Origin: Hydrogenophaga sp.
Lineage (GTDB): Bacteria > Pseudomonadota > Gammaproteobacteria > Burkholderiales > Burkholderiaceae_C
NCBI RefSeq assembly: GCF_022844385.1
Contig: NZ_JALHLX010000022.1
Span: 1-39,859, forward strand
Direction of reading: 5' to 3'
DNA: 39,859 nt
In this document: positions 24,981 to 33,662 of the stretch, in pieces
Numbering within the stretch: the stretch's first letter is position 1
Layout: every line of letters begins with the position of its first letter
The notes under the pieces: model-generated
The model's database searches: none
Told to the model about the DNA's origin: nothing
Seen by the model: the letters and a program-made list of their open reading frames with translations, nothing else
Program-made: the position numbers and the translations under genes

Positions 24981-25972
24981 GTCAGACCCCTTCGCTCATG
25001 ACCTACCGCGAGGCGTGCCGCCAGGCCATTCGCGACGCCCTGCTCGCCGACCCGCGCTGCTTTGTGATGGGTGAAGACGTGGGCAAGTACGGCGGTTGCT
25101 ACGGCGTCACCAAAGGTTTGCTCGAGGAGTTCGGGCCGCAGCGCATCCGGGACACGCCACTGGCTGAAAACGGCTTTGTGGGCGCCGGCATTGGCGCCGC
25201 TCTGGCTGGGCTGCGCCCCATCGTGGAGATCATGACCTGCAACTTCAGCCTGCTCGCGCTCGACCAGATCATGAACAACGCTGCGACCTTGTCCCACATG
25301 TCGGGCGGGCAATGGGCGGTGCCGCTGGTGATCCGCATGGCAACTGGTGGCGGGCGGCAACTGGCGGCCCAGCATTCGCACAGCCTGGAGGGCTGGTACG
25401 CCCACATTCCCGGGCTCAAGGTGGCGGTGCCGGGGACCGTCGAGGACGCGCGCCACATGTTGGCCGCCGCCCTGGCCGATCCCAATCCGGTGCTCATCTT
25501 CGAGCACATCGTGCTTTACAACACAGAGGACACCGTCGAGGCAGGCTTGACGGCGGTCGACCTGCAGCGCGCCAAGGTCCGGCTTGCAGGGCGCGACGTC
25601 ACGCTGGTGACCTACGGCAACAGCCTGCCCAAATGCCTGCAGGCCGCGCAGGAGCTGGCGAGGGACGGGGTGGAGGCGGAGGTGATCGACCTGCGCATGC
25701 TGCGCCCGCTGGACATGGAAACGGTGAGTGCATCGGTGTGCCGGACCCGGCGTGTGGTGATCGTGGACGAAGGCTGGAAGAGCGGCTCGATTTCTGCCGA
25801 GATCGCAGCCCGCCTGGCCGAAGACGCGTTGTACGAACTGGACGCGCCGATCCTGCGTGTCTGCAGCCGCGAGGTGCCGGTGCCGTATGCGCTGCACATG
25901 GAAGAGGCGGCGCTGCCGTCGGTCCAGGAAATCGTGGCAGCGGTGCGCTCCCTCCTGGCGGCGAGGATCTGA
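24977..25972 (+). CDS. 2-oxoacid dehydrogenase E1 beta subunit
   Basis: A 331-residue transketolase-like E1beta. Typical segments are [65 protein letters not shown] and a C-terminal transketolase domain with [13 protein letters not shown] and [11 protein letters not shown]. It completes the heterotetrameric E1 with the alpha subunit, whose stop it overlaps. The E2 GTG start follows two bases after its stop, so the three are coupled. Confidence 0.88.
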   Translation: MSQTPSLMTYREACRQAIRDALLADPRCFVMGEDVGKYGGCYGVTKGLLEEFGPQRIRDTPLAENGFVGAGIGAALAGLRPIVEIMTCNFSLLALDQIMNNAATLSHMSGGQWAVPLVIRMATGGGRQLAAQHSHSLEGWYAHIPGLKVAVPGTVEDARHMLAAALADPNPVLIFEHIVLYNTEDTVEAGLTAVDLQRAKVRLAGRDVTLVTYGNSLPKCLQAAQELARDGVEAEVIDLRMLRPLDMETVSASVCRTRRVVIVDEGWKSGSISAEIAARLAEDALYELDAPILRVCSREVPVPYALHMEEAALPSVQEIVAAVRSLLAARI

Positions 25973-25974
25973 GC

Positions 25975-27195
25975 GTGGTCGGTTTCACCATGCCAGCCCT
26001 GGGTGCCGACATGGAATCCGGCCAGATTGTGCAATGGCTGGTCAAGCCCGGTGACCGGGTGCGCCCGGGCGATGTGGTGGCCGTTGTCGAGACGCACAAG
26101 GGCGCCATCGACGTCGAGTGTTTTCTCGACGGCGTGATCGATGACCTGGTACCGATCGGGCAGTCCTTGCCGGTGGGCGCCGTGCTCGCGCAGGTGCGCG
26201 GTGCCGCGAGTGACGCCGGCGTGGCGCAGCCGGCGCCCGCAGCCAGTGGTCCGGCTTCGATCCCCGAACCGCCGCACCGTCTGGAGCCAGCCCGGGTCGC
26301 GGTGGCCTTCGTGCCAACCGGCGAACGGGCGATGATGGGACGCGTCAAGGCCTCACCCGCTGCGCGCAGGCTGGCCCGGGAGCAGGGTGTCGACATCGCA
26401 ATGCTGCCCGGTCACGGCGCCGGCGGGGCGGTCGTTCGGGCCGACGTGCAGCGCGCGATCGCGTTGCAGGCGCCGCTGGTGCCGCCGGCGGCCGGCCCCC
26501 CTGTACAGCGGCTGCGCCCGGGCGGCTTCGACCCGGTCCAGATGCGCCAGGCGATCGCCCTGGCCATGGCGCGCTCCAAGCGCGAGATTCCGCACTACTA
26601 CCTTGAAGAGACCTTCGATCTCGGGCCGGCGCTGCAATGGGTCGAGGCGTTCAACCGCGATCGCCCGCCCACCGAACGCCTGTTGCCGGCGGCCTTACTG
26701 CTCAAGGCCGTGGCGGTGGCCTTGCGACAGGTGCCCCGGTTCAACGGTTTCTGCGTCGACGGCGGCTTTCAGCCGGCCCAGGACGTGCATGTCGGCTGGG
26801 CCATTGCCTTGCGCGGTGGTGGGCTGGTGGCGCCAGCCATCCACCACGCCGATCGCCTGGACCTGCCCGCCCTGATGGCAGCGCTGCGCGATCTGGTGCA
26901 GCGCGCGCGGGCCGGCGGCCTGCGCAGTTCGGAGCTGACCGATCCGACCATCACCGTGACCAGCCTGGGTGATCGAGGTGCCGCAAGAGTGCAGGGCGTG
27001 ATCTATCCGCCGCAGGTGGCCATCGTCGGCTTCGGCCGGGTCAGGCCAGGGCCGTGGGTGCAGGACGGTACCGTCACCGTGCGCCCGCTGGTGCATTGCA
27101 GTCTGGCCGCTGATCACCGCACCAGCGACGGACACCTGGGCAGCCAGTTCCTGGCGGCCATCGCGAAGGCGCTGTTGCTGCCTGAACAACTTTGA
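25975..27195 (+). CDS. Dihydrolipoamide acyltransferase (E2)
   Basis: A 406-residue E2 that begins at GTG, since the preceding stop is two bases upstream and the lipoyl domain starts immediately. One lipoyl domain has Lys42 in VVETHKGAIDVE. A peripheral-subunit-binding domain follows (ASPAARRLAREQGVDI). The catalytic domain ends with the active-site DHRTSDGHLGSQFL (the usual form is DHRVVDG). The linkers are Pro/Ala-rich. No E3 (lipoamide dehydrogenase) gene is present in the window, so E3 is shared with another complex. Confidence 0.87.
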   Translation: MVGFTMPALGADMESGQIVQWLVKPGDRVRPGDVVAVVETHKGAIDVECFLDGVIDDLVPIGQSLPVGAVLAQVRGAASDAGVAQPAPAASGPASIPEPPHRLEPARVAVAFVPTGERAMMGRVKASPAARRLAREQGVDIAMLPGHGAGGAVVRADVQRAIALQAPLVPPAAGPPVQRLRPGGFDPVQMRQAIALAMARSKREIPHYYLEETFDLGPALQWVEAFNRDRPPTERLLPAALLLKAVAVALRQVPRFNGFCVDGGFQPAQDVHVGWAIALRGGGLVAPAIHHADRLDLPALMAALRDLVQRARAGGLRSSELTDPTITVTSLGDRGAARVQGVIYPPQVAIVGFGRVRPGPWVQDGTVTVRPLVHCSLAADHRTSDGHLGSQFLAAIAKALLLPEQL

Positions 27196-27212
27196 AACGG
27201 GAGCCCGACCCC

Positions 27213-27491
27213 ATGAACCCGCAAGACATCCGGACACTGACCGCCGAAGTGCTGGCCGGCATCGCCCCCGAAGCCGACCTTTCAGGGGTCGACGAACACG
27301 CCGACCTGCGCGAGGCGCTGGACCTCGATTCCATGGACTTCCTCAACCTGGTCGTGGGTCTGAGTCGGGGCAGCGGAATCAGCATCCCGGAAAGCGACTA
27401 CCCGAAGCTGTTCAACCTGGCTGGCCTGCTGGCCTACCTGGGGAGTCGGGCAGGCCCGCTCGACACCGGCCTGCCGCGTCAACCAGGTTGA
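27213..27491 (+). CDS. Stand-alone acyl carrier protein
   Basis: A 92-residue ACP with the phosphopantetheine attachment Ser40 in LDLDSMDFLN. It starts at the ATG at 27213, with GGGAG ten bases upstream. It is 17 bp after the E2 gene and 44 bp before the MFS gene. It is not the fatty-acid synthase AcpP (DSLD-V-E type), but a dedicated carrier. A free ACP in an oxoacid dehydrogenase operon is unusual, and an ACP-containing acyl-AMP ligase/PlsC fusion lies convergent just downstream. Confidence 0.85.
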   Translation: MNPQDIRTLTAEVLAGIAPEADLSGVDEHADLREALDLDSMDFLNLVVGLSRGSGISIPESDYPKLFNLAGLLAYLGSRAGPLDTGLPRQPG

Positions 27492-27535
27492 CACCGTCTC
27501 GCCCAGGCCACCTTCTGATCAAACACTGCGGCACC

Positions 27536-28861
27536 ATGTCCATGTTTCCCCAGAGCGCCCTGAAACCCGGCGTGCGCAAGCGCGAGGTCTTCGGCTGGGC
27601 CATGTACGACTTCGCCAACTCGGGCTACACCACGGTGGTGCTCACAGCCGTTTTCAGCGCCTGGTTTGTCGGCGGTGTGGCCGGCGGTGAGGCCTGGGGC
27701 ACGCTGGCATGGACCAGTGCGCTGGCGATCTCCAGCCTGATCGTGATGCTCACCATGCCCGGGCTCGGCGCCTATGCCGACCTGCGCGCAGCCAAGAAGC
27801 GGCTGCTGGTGCTCTCGACACTGGGATGTGTGCTGGGCACCGCCGCGCTGGCCGGTGCGGGGCCGGGTGACGTCGCCTGGGCCCTGGTGGCCATCGTGTT
27901 GTCGAATGTGTTCTACAGCTACGGCGAGGCACTGATCGCCGCCTTTCTCCCCGAACTGGCCACGGAAGACCGCATGGGCAGCGTGTCGGGCTGGGGCTGG
28001 AGCTTCGGTTACCTCGGCGGCATGCTGACACTGGGACTGAGCCTGTGGTACGTGACCCACGCGCAGGCGCAAGGCTTGCCCGCTTCGCACTTTGTTCCGG
28101 TCACGATGCTGATCACCGCAGGCATCTTTGGAGCCTCGGCACTGGTGACCTTTGCCTTGCTCCCGGAGCGGGCCCAGGCACTGTCCCGGCCCGCACCCGG
28201 TGCGGGCTTTCAGGCCTCGCTTGCGCGTCTGAAGCGGACCTGGCGGGAAGCGCGCTCGTTTCAGGATTTCACCGCCTTGCTGGTGTGTTCGGTGGCCTAC
28301 CAGGCGGGCATCTCGGTAGTCATTGCGCTGGCGGCGGTCTACGCCGAGCAGGTGCTTGCCTTCCAGCAGACCGAGACCATGCTGCTGATCTTTCTCGTCA
28401 ACATCGCCGCAGCGCTGGGTGCGTTCGCCTGGGGCTATGTGCAGGACCGCATCGGACACTGTCCGGCACTGGGCATCACCCTGGCGGGCTGGATCGTGAT
28501 GACCGTGCTTGCTGCGCTGGCGACCGGGCCGGGCCTGTTCTGGCTGGCGGCCGTGATCGCCGGGCTGTGCATGGGCAGCAGCCAGTCGGCGGGCCGGGCG
28601 CTGGCGGGTGTGCTGGCACCCGGGCAGCGGCGTGCCGAGTTCTTTGGCCTATGGATGTTTGCGGTTCGCCTGTCGGCCATCATCGGCCCCATGACCTACG
28701 GCCTGGTGACCTGGTCAACCGGTGGCAATCACCGTCTGGCGATTGCTTCGACCGGGCTGTTCTTCGTGGGTGGCCTGTTGCTTTTGACGCGGGTGAATGT
28801 GCAGCGTGGCATCGCAGCCGCAGCAGCGGCCAACGACGAGGCCGCCGCGCAGCCGCGCTAA
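27536..28861 (+). CDS. MFS transporter, UMF1/Atg22-like
   Basis: A 441-residue membrane protein with about 12 helices. The N-terminus REVFGWAMYDFANSGYTTVV is the signature of the UMF1 (vacuole effluxer Atg22-like) branch of MFS. Further marks are GAYADLRAAKKRLLVLSTLG, then FYSYGEALIAAFLPELA and RMGSVSGWGWSFGYLGG. Bacterial members have unknown substrates. The ATG at 27536 follows an in-frame stretch with no coding character. A second ATG two codons on is equally possible. It ends the rightward operon, 37 bp from the convergent fusion gene. Confidence 0.86.
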   Translation: MSMFPQSALKPGVRKREVFGWAMYDFANSGYTTVVLTAVFSAWFVGGVAGGEAWGTLAWTSALAISSLIVMLTMPGLGAYADLRAAKKRLLVLSTLGCVLGTAALAGAGPGDVAWALVAIVLSNVFYSYGEALIAAFLPELATEDRMGSVSGWGWSFGYLGGMLTLGLSLWYVTHAQAQGLPASHFVPVTMLITAGIFGASALVTFALLPERAQALSRPAPGAGFQASLARLKRTWREARSFQDFTALLVCSVAYQAGISVVIALAAVYAEQVLAFQQTETMLLIFLVNIAAALGAFAWGYVQDRIGHCPALGITLAGWIVMTVLAALATGPGLFWLAAVIAGLCMGSSQSAGRALAGVLAPGQRRAEFFGLWMFAVRLSAIIGPMTYGLVTWSTGGNHRLAIASTGLFFVGGLLLLTRVNVQRGIAAAAAANDEAAAQPR

Positions 28862-28898
28862 AACGCTCGCGTCCGCCAGTTGCCCCGCCGTGCAGCGC

Positions 28899-31757
28899 TC
28901 AGGCCTCTGTGAGGGCCAGGCCGCGGCCGATGGCGTGCTGCGCCCGATCCCGCAACTGGACCGCTGCAGCAAAGGGCTCCAGCCCGGCGGCGACCACCAG
29001 CGGGGCGCCGATGCGAACCGACAAGGCCGCCCTGTGCGGCCACCAACGACCGGCTCCGAGCAGTTCCCTAGTGCCTCCCAGCGTCACCGGAACCACCGGT
29101 GCGCGGGCGTGCGCTGCTGCCAGAAAACCGCCGAGCCGGAAGGGAAGCAGCCCGGGGGCGGCCACAAAGGTGCCCTCGGGGAACACCATCAGGGTCTGGC
29201 CGGACTGCACCACCTCGGTCATCCGCTGTGCGTCAGCGACGCTGCGGCGAGCGTCGAAGCGTTCGACAAAGGCCGTGCCCATGCGCCTGAGGAAGGGTCC
29301 TGCCACCCACTGCCGCTCGAGCTCGCGTTTGGCAACAAACGCAAGCGGCCGGCCCAGAGCCGCCACCAGCACCAGACCGTCCAGATAACTCGCATGGTTG
29401 CTCACCAGCACGCAGCGGGCATCGGCCGGCAACTGCTCCAGGCCCTGCACCTGCAGCCTGGTGCCTGTCAGATACAGGAGCAGGCGAGCGGCACGTTGGC
29501 AAAAACCCCAGGCCATGGCCGGGGTCGGCATCAGCATGGTGAGCAACCAGGCCACCGGCGCCATCAACCCGAACAAGGCCAGGGCGCGAACCCCGAACAG
29601 CAGGTCTGACAGACGCTCAAGGCTGTGGCGCAGCCGCAGCACCAGCGCACCGCCCACCAGTCTCAGCCACTGCGCGCGCACGCTATTGTTCGCAGCACTC
29701 GTGCCCCCCTGTTCGACCAGCGCCCGGCAGGCCGAGCGGCGGACCTTTCCGCTGGATGTCTTGAGCACCGTGTGCGGTGCGACCAGCAGGATCTCGTCGG
29801 CGGGCTCCCCGATGGCCGCCACCACCGCGTGCGCCACCGCCTTGCGCAGGGTGTCGACATGCTGGCGGTCGCGGGGGCTGACCTCCGCCAGGACCACCAG
29901 GCGCTCGGTGCCGCTGCCGGCGTCGCGCCGGCCGAAAACCGCCACACAGCCTTTGCGAACACCACTGACGTCACCCACCGCCTGCTCGATTTCCTGCGGG
30001 TACAGGTTGCGGCCACCCCGGATCACGATGTCCTTTACCCGGCCTGTGACGAAGACGTCTCCTTCGGCAAGGTAGGCGCGGTCTCCGGTGTCCAGCCATT
30101 CGCCCTGCGGATCGCAGAACAGTCTTGCGGTCTGTTCAGGTGCGTGCCAGTAGCCGGCGGTGGCCGAAGGCCCGCGGAACTCCAACCGTCCCTCGATGCG
30201 CTCGGGCAGCACGGCGCCCGCATCGTCCACGATGCGCACATCGTGTCCGGGCAGAGCCCGCCCACAGGCCACGAAGCGCAAGGCCGTCGGGTCGCTGGCT
30301 GCCGTGGCGCGGCGCTGCGACTCGAAAACAGCGCGGTCGACGAGGTCGATGCGGGGGCCGCGCCTCAGGGGTGGAAACAGCAGACCCACCGAGGCCTCGG
30401 CCAGGCCGTACACCGGCGTCATGGCCGTGGAGCTCAGCCCGCAGGCCGCAAACCGCTCTGTGAAGCGGGTGACCGTGTCCGGGCTCACCGCCTCGGCGCC
30501 GTTGAATGCCAGCCGCCATCGGCTCAGGTCCAGCCCGGCCAGCGATGCGTCGTCGATCCGGTGCAGACACAGTTCGTAGGCGAAGTTGGGACCGGCCGAC
30601 AGCGTGCCTCCATGGTTCGAGATGGCCTCCAGCCAGCGTCGGGGTCGCCCGAGGAATGCCAGCGGTGACATCACCACCAGCCGGAATCCCACGGTGAAGC
30701 TGCCCAGCCAGGCGCCGATGAGACCCATGTCGTGATAGAGCGGCAACCAGCTGACGAACACGTCCTGCGGCGTCGCCTCGATGGCGCTGGCCATGGCGCG
30801 TATGTTGGCCAGCAGGTTGGCGTGAGTCAGGACCACCCCCTTGGGCTGCCCCGTGCTGCCCGAGGTGTACTGGATGAAGGCCACATCGTCTGCCTTGACC
30901 GGTGCAGCGCGAAGCGGGTGGCCCTGTCCCGCTGCGATCAGCCCGTCGGGCGTGTGTGTTGCCCGCAGTCCCGGCACGCGGGCCTGGAGCAGGCGCGACA
31001 CCTGCATCGCTTCGGGAACGCTGATCAACAACACCGCCCGTGCATTGGTCAGGATGCCGGTGTGCCGAACGACATGGTCTTCGAGCTGCGACGGGCGCGC
31101 AGGCGGGTAGATCGGCACCGGAATGCCGCCGGCGCGCAGGATGCCCAGGTAGGTGAAGAAATAGGCCGGTGAGGTCGGCAGCATGATGGCGACGGTCTGG
31201 CCCGGTTGCAGACCACAGCGTTGCAGGCCGGCTGCCAGCGCGGCGCAGGTGTCGTGCAGCTCCCGGTAGGTGATCGGGGTCTGCGACTGATCGGCCAGAC
31301 AGACGATCTGCACCTGGTCCGGGTGCTCGGCCACGTGGGCATCGAGAACCTCCAGCAGCGTGCGGGCGCTGGTCCATGCCGGTGCGCCGTGGCTGGCCGG
31401 CACCGTGTCGCGGGGCCGATCGGGTGTTGCAACGACGCTCGTGACCGCTGTTCCGCCAGCGGCTGCCGGCTTCATGCGACCCTGCTGCAGGGCGGTCCAG
31501 AGATCACGCACGGTTTCGGCTTTTTCCAGTGTGTCCTGCGGCAGTCCGACGCCTGTTGCCGCTTCGATGCGAAGCAGCAACTCCATGCGCCCCAGGCTGT
31601 CGAAGCCGAGATCCCGATCCAGCGAACTGTTGTCCGTGATGACAACGGGTGGTGTGGCTTCGCCAGGGTGAAGGTCGCTGAGCGTTCGCAGCACCAGCTC
31701 GCGCAACTGTGCTTCACCCCAACCTTGCTCGCTGCGGTGGTCGGCCGTGTTGTCCAT
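28899..31757 (-). CDS. ACP / acyl-AMP ligase / PlsC acyltransferase fusion
   Basis: A 952-residue protein with three modules. An N-terminal carrier domain (about 15-95) has attachment Ser54 in DLGFDSLGRMEL. An FAAL-like adenylation domain (about 130-690) has YTSGSTGQPKGVVLTHANL near residue 296, LPLYHDMGLIGAW, YGLAEASVGL, WLDTGDRAYL and LKTSSGKVRRS. A C-terminal PlsC domain follows hydrophobic helices (about 735-780), with His788-x4-Asp in SNHASYLDGL and FPEGTF about 70 residues later. The likely reaction is activation of a fatty acid, loading on the carrier and transfer to a lysolipid or similar acceptor at the membrane. It is convergent to the PDH/ACP operon, and function with that ACP is inferred. 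Confidence 0.86.
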   Translation of the reverse strand: MDNTADHRSEQGWGEAQLRELVLRTLSDLHPGEATPPVVITDNSSLDRDLGFDSLGRMELLLRIEAATGVGLPQDTLEKAETVRDLWTALQQGRMKPAAAGGTAVTSVVATPDRPRDTVPASHGAPAWTSARTLLEVLDAHVAEHPDQVQIVCLADQSQTPITYRELHDTCAALAAGLQRCGLQPGQTVAIMLPTSPAYFFTYLGILRAGGIPVPIYPPARPSQLEDHVVRHTGILTNARAVLLISVPEAMQVSRLLQARVPGLRATHTPDGLIAAGQGHPLRAAPVKADDVAFIQYTSGSTGQPKGVVLTHANLLANIRAMASAIEATPQDVFVSWLPLYHDMGLIGAWLGSFTVGFRLVVMSPLAFLGRPRRWLEAISNHGGTLSAGPNFAYELCLHRIDDASLAGLDLSRWRLAFNGAEAVSPDTVTRFTERFAACGLSSTAMTPVYGLAEASVGLLFPPLRRGPRIDLVDRAVFESQRRATAASDPTALRFVACGRALPGHDVRIVDDAGAVLPERIEGRLEFRGPSATAGYWHAPEQTARLFCDPQGEWLDTGDRAYLAEGDVFVTGRVKDIVIRGGRNLYPQEIEQAVGDVSGVRKGCVAVFGRRDAGSGTERLVVLAEVSPRDRQHVDTLRKAVAHAVVAAIGEPADEILLVAPHTVLKTSSGKVRRSACRALVEQGGTSAANNSVRAQWLRLVGGALVLRLRHSLERLSDLLFGVRALALFGLMAPVAWLLTMLMPTPAMAWGFCQRAARLLLYLTGTRLQVQGLEQLPADARCVLVSNHASYLDGLVLVAALGRPLAFVAKRELERQWVAGPFLRRMGTAFVERFDARRSVADAQRMTEVVQSGQTLMVFPEGTFVAAPGLLPFRLGGFLAAAHARAPVVPVTLGGTRELLGAGRWWPHRAALSVRIGAPLVVAAGLEPFAAAVQLRDRAQHAIGRGLALTEA

Positions 31758-31879
31758 GGATCCCCTGCTCCTGAAGGCGGCTGCTTTCCGAGCCTGCCCG
31801 GTGCAGCAACGGATGAACGAGCCAGGTTGACCAGACCATTGTGGTGCAGGAGAACCGTCACCGGTATAACCTAGGACCC

Positions 31880-32521
31880 ATGAAACTCTACAACTACTTC
31901 CGCTCCTCGGCCTCGTTTCGCGTGCGCATCGCGCTGGCCCTCAAGGGTCTCGACTACGAATACCTGTCGGTCCACCTGGCCAAGGGTGAGCACAAGCTGC
32001 CGGACTATGCCGATATCGCGGTGGAGGGTCTGGTGCCGCTGCTCGAACTCGATGACGGCACGCGCCTGACGCAGTCCATGGCCATCATCGAGTACCTTGA
32101 CGAACTGCACCCCACGCCAGCCCTGCTGCCGGCCGATGCGCTGGGCCGTGCGAGGGTGCGGGCGCTGGCGCAGATCATTGCGTGCGAGATCCACCCCATC
32201 AACAACCTGCGCGTGCTCAAGTACCTGAGCAAGGATCTCAAGGTCGACGAGGACACCAAGAACACCTGGTACCGCCACTGGGTGCGCAGCGGGCTCGAAT
32301 CGTTCGAGCGCCAGCTCGCCCAGCAGCCCGCCAGCACCTACTGCTTGGGCGAATCCCCCACCCTGGCCGACTGCTGCCTGGTGCCGCAGATCTTCAACGG
32401 CCAGCGTTTCAATGTGGACTTCTCGGGCCTGCCGCGCACGATGTCCGCGTTTGACGCCTGCATGAAGCACTCTGCGTTCCAGAAGGCCCAGCCCTCGGCC
32501 TGCCCGGACGCCGAAGCCTGA
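31880..32521 (+). CDS. maiA: Maleylacetoacetate/maleylpyruvate isomerase (GST zeta)
   Basis: A 213-residue zeta-class glutathione S-transferase. The active-site motif SSASFRVRIAL (residues 9-19) is the zeta SSCS-type loop with Ala in place of Cys, and QSMAIIEYLDE binds glutathione. It isomerises maleyl-type ring-fission products with glutathione. A TATAAC 9 bp ahead of the start could be a -10 box but no -35 fits well. Its role may link with the FAH enzyme at 11449-12150, though it is distant. It overlaps pgeF by one base (TGATG). Confidence 0.88.
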   Translation: MKLYNYFRSSASFRVRIALALKGLDYEYLSVHLAKGEHKLPDYADIAVEGLVPLLELDDGTRLTQSMAIIEYLDELHPTPALLPADALGRARVRALAQIIACEIHPINNLRVLKYLSKDLKVDEDTKNTWYRHWVRSGLESFERQLAQQPASTYCLGESPTLADCCLVPQIFNGQRFNVDFSGLPRTMSAFDACMKHSAFQKAQPSACPDAEA

Positions 32522-33285
32522 TGTCCTCCAGCTGGTTCGCTCCCGACTGGCCTGCGCCAGCGGGTGTGCGAGCGCTGTGCACCATGCGCGAGGGCGGTGT
32601 GTCGGTGGCCCCGTTCGACAGCTTCAACCTGGGTGATCATGTTCGCGACGAACCCCTGGCCGTGGCGGGCAACCGCGAGCGGCTCGCGGCGCTCACGTCA
32701 CCCGCACGCCCTGTGTTTCTGCAACAGGTGCATGGCATACAAGTTGTGCAGTTGACCCCCGACACGCCTGATGGAACACACGCCGATGCCTGTCTGGTGC
32801 AAGGCCCGGGCGTGGCCGCCACCATCATGGTGGCCGATTGCTTGCCGGTGCTGTTCACGCACAGCTCGGGCACCGCGGTGGCCGCCGCGCATGCTGGCTG
32901 GCGGGGTCTGGTGCAGGGTGTGCTGGAGACCACCGCGAACGCCTTGGTCGAGGCGGCTGGCGAAGGCGACATCATGGCCTGGCTTGGGCCCTGCATCGGG
33001 CCGCAAGCATTTGAAGTGGGGGCCGAAGTGTGCGAGGCGTTCGTGGCGGCCGACCACGAGACGGCGGCGCATTTCTGGCCGCTCGGCCACGGCAAGTTTC
33101 TGGCCGACCTGCCGGCCCTGGCTCGGCGCCGGCTTCAGAGTGTGGGCATCACCGACGTGCACGGCAACGATGGCTCGGCCGACTGGTGCACCGTGACACA
33201 AAGCTCACGTTTCTTTTCGCACCGGCGCGACGCCGCCGTTCTCGGCAGCACCGGGCGCATGGCCGCCTGCATCTGGATCGCTTGA
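32521..33285 (+). CDS. pgeF: Peptidoglycan editing factor / purine nucleoside phosphorylase (YfiH family)
   Basis: A 254-residue laccase-domain protein. The metal-binding motifs are QQVHG (His), MVADCLPVLF (Cys) and AAHAGWRGLV (His), with LGPCIGPQAFEVG. Family members act on purine nucleosides (YlmD/YfiH activity) and PgeF prevents mis-incorporation of serine in E. coli peptidoglycan. The start overlaps maiA. Its last 81 bp are also read by the convergent membrane protein gene. Confidence 0.92.
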   Translation: MSSSWFAPDWPAPAGVRALCTMREGGVSVAPFDSFNLGDHVRDEPLAVAGNRERLAALTSPARPVFLQQVHGIQVVQLTPDTPDGTHADACLVQGPGVAATIMVADCLPVLFTHSSGTAVAAAHAGWRGLVQGVLETTANALVEAAGEGDIMAWLGPCIGPQAFEVGAEVCEAFVAADHETAAHFWPLGHGKFLADLPALARRRLQSVGITDVHGNDGSADWCTVTQSSRFFSHRRDAAVLGSTGRMAACIWIA

Positions 33286-33522
33286 GGCCGTCGCCTCAGG
33301 CACCGCGTTGGCCGCCAGCCGCGCCATCTGCGCCTGGTGTTCAGCGGCTTCACGGGCCTTGATCTGCTTGCGCCTTGCGGGTGTCCTCATCAGGTAAACC
33401 ACCAGTACCACGGGCAGCAGACCGTAAAGAAAAAAGGTCACAATGGCCCCGAGGACGGTCCCCGTCGTGTTGCTGGCCTCGGCCACCGACATCATCAGAA
33501 CAACATACATCCAACCAATCAC
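33205..33522 (-). CDS. Small membrane protein overlapping pgeF antisense
   Basis: A 105-residue protein: WMYVVLMMSVAEASNTTGTV, a second hydrophobic helix GAIVTFFLYGLLPVVLVVYL, a basic stretch TPARRKQIKAREAA and an Ala/Asp-rich tail ending GGHAPGAAENGGVAPVRKE. I recall Comamonadaceae membrane proteins of this shape and ending. The start is uncertain: GTG at 33522 is used, ATG at 33510 is the alternative, and upstream in-frame sequence back to 33669 lacks coding character. Its 3' end overlaps the pgeF 3' end by 81 bp. The function is unknown. Confidence 0.62.
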   Translation of the reverse strand: MIGWMYVVLMMSVAEASNTTGTVLGAIVTFFLYGLLPVVLVVYLMRTPARRKQIKAREAAEHQAQMARLAANAVPEATASSDPDAGGHAPGAAENGGVAPVRKET

Positions 33523-33662
33523 CACCAGGTACACAGCATTCCTTGCAGGCCGGAAAATTGCGTCAGTCTGCTGGAAGCCGCCACACAGATACTTGAGAAA
33601 AGCCGGACATTCTTTCCCACGCCGGGAATGATAGGCCGTCGACAAAAACACAGGAGACCAGC

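Noticed and set aside
23967..27195. Calling the E1/E2 genes an acetoin dehydrogenase operon
   Set aside because: No AcoX, AcoR or acetoin-specific companion is nearby. The substrate is left open, with pyruvate favoured.
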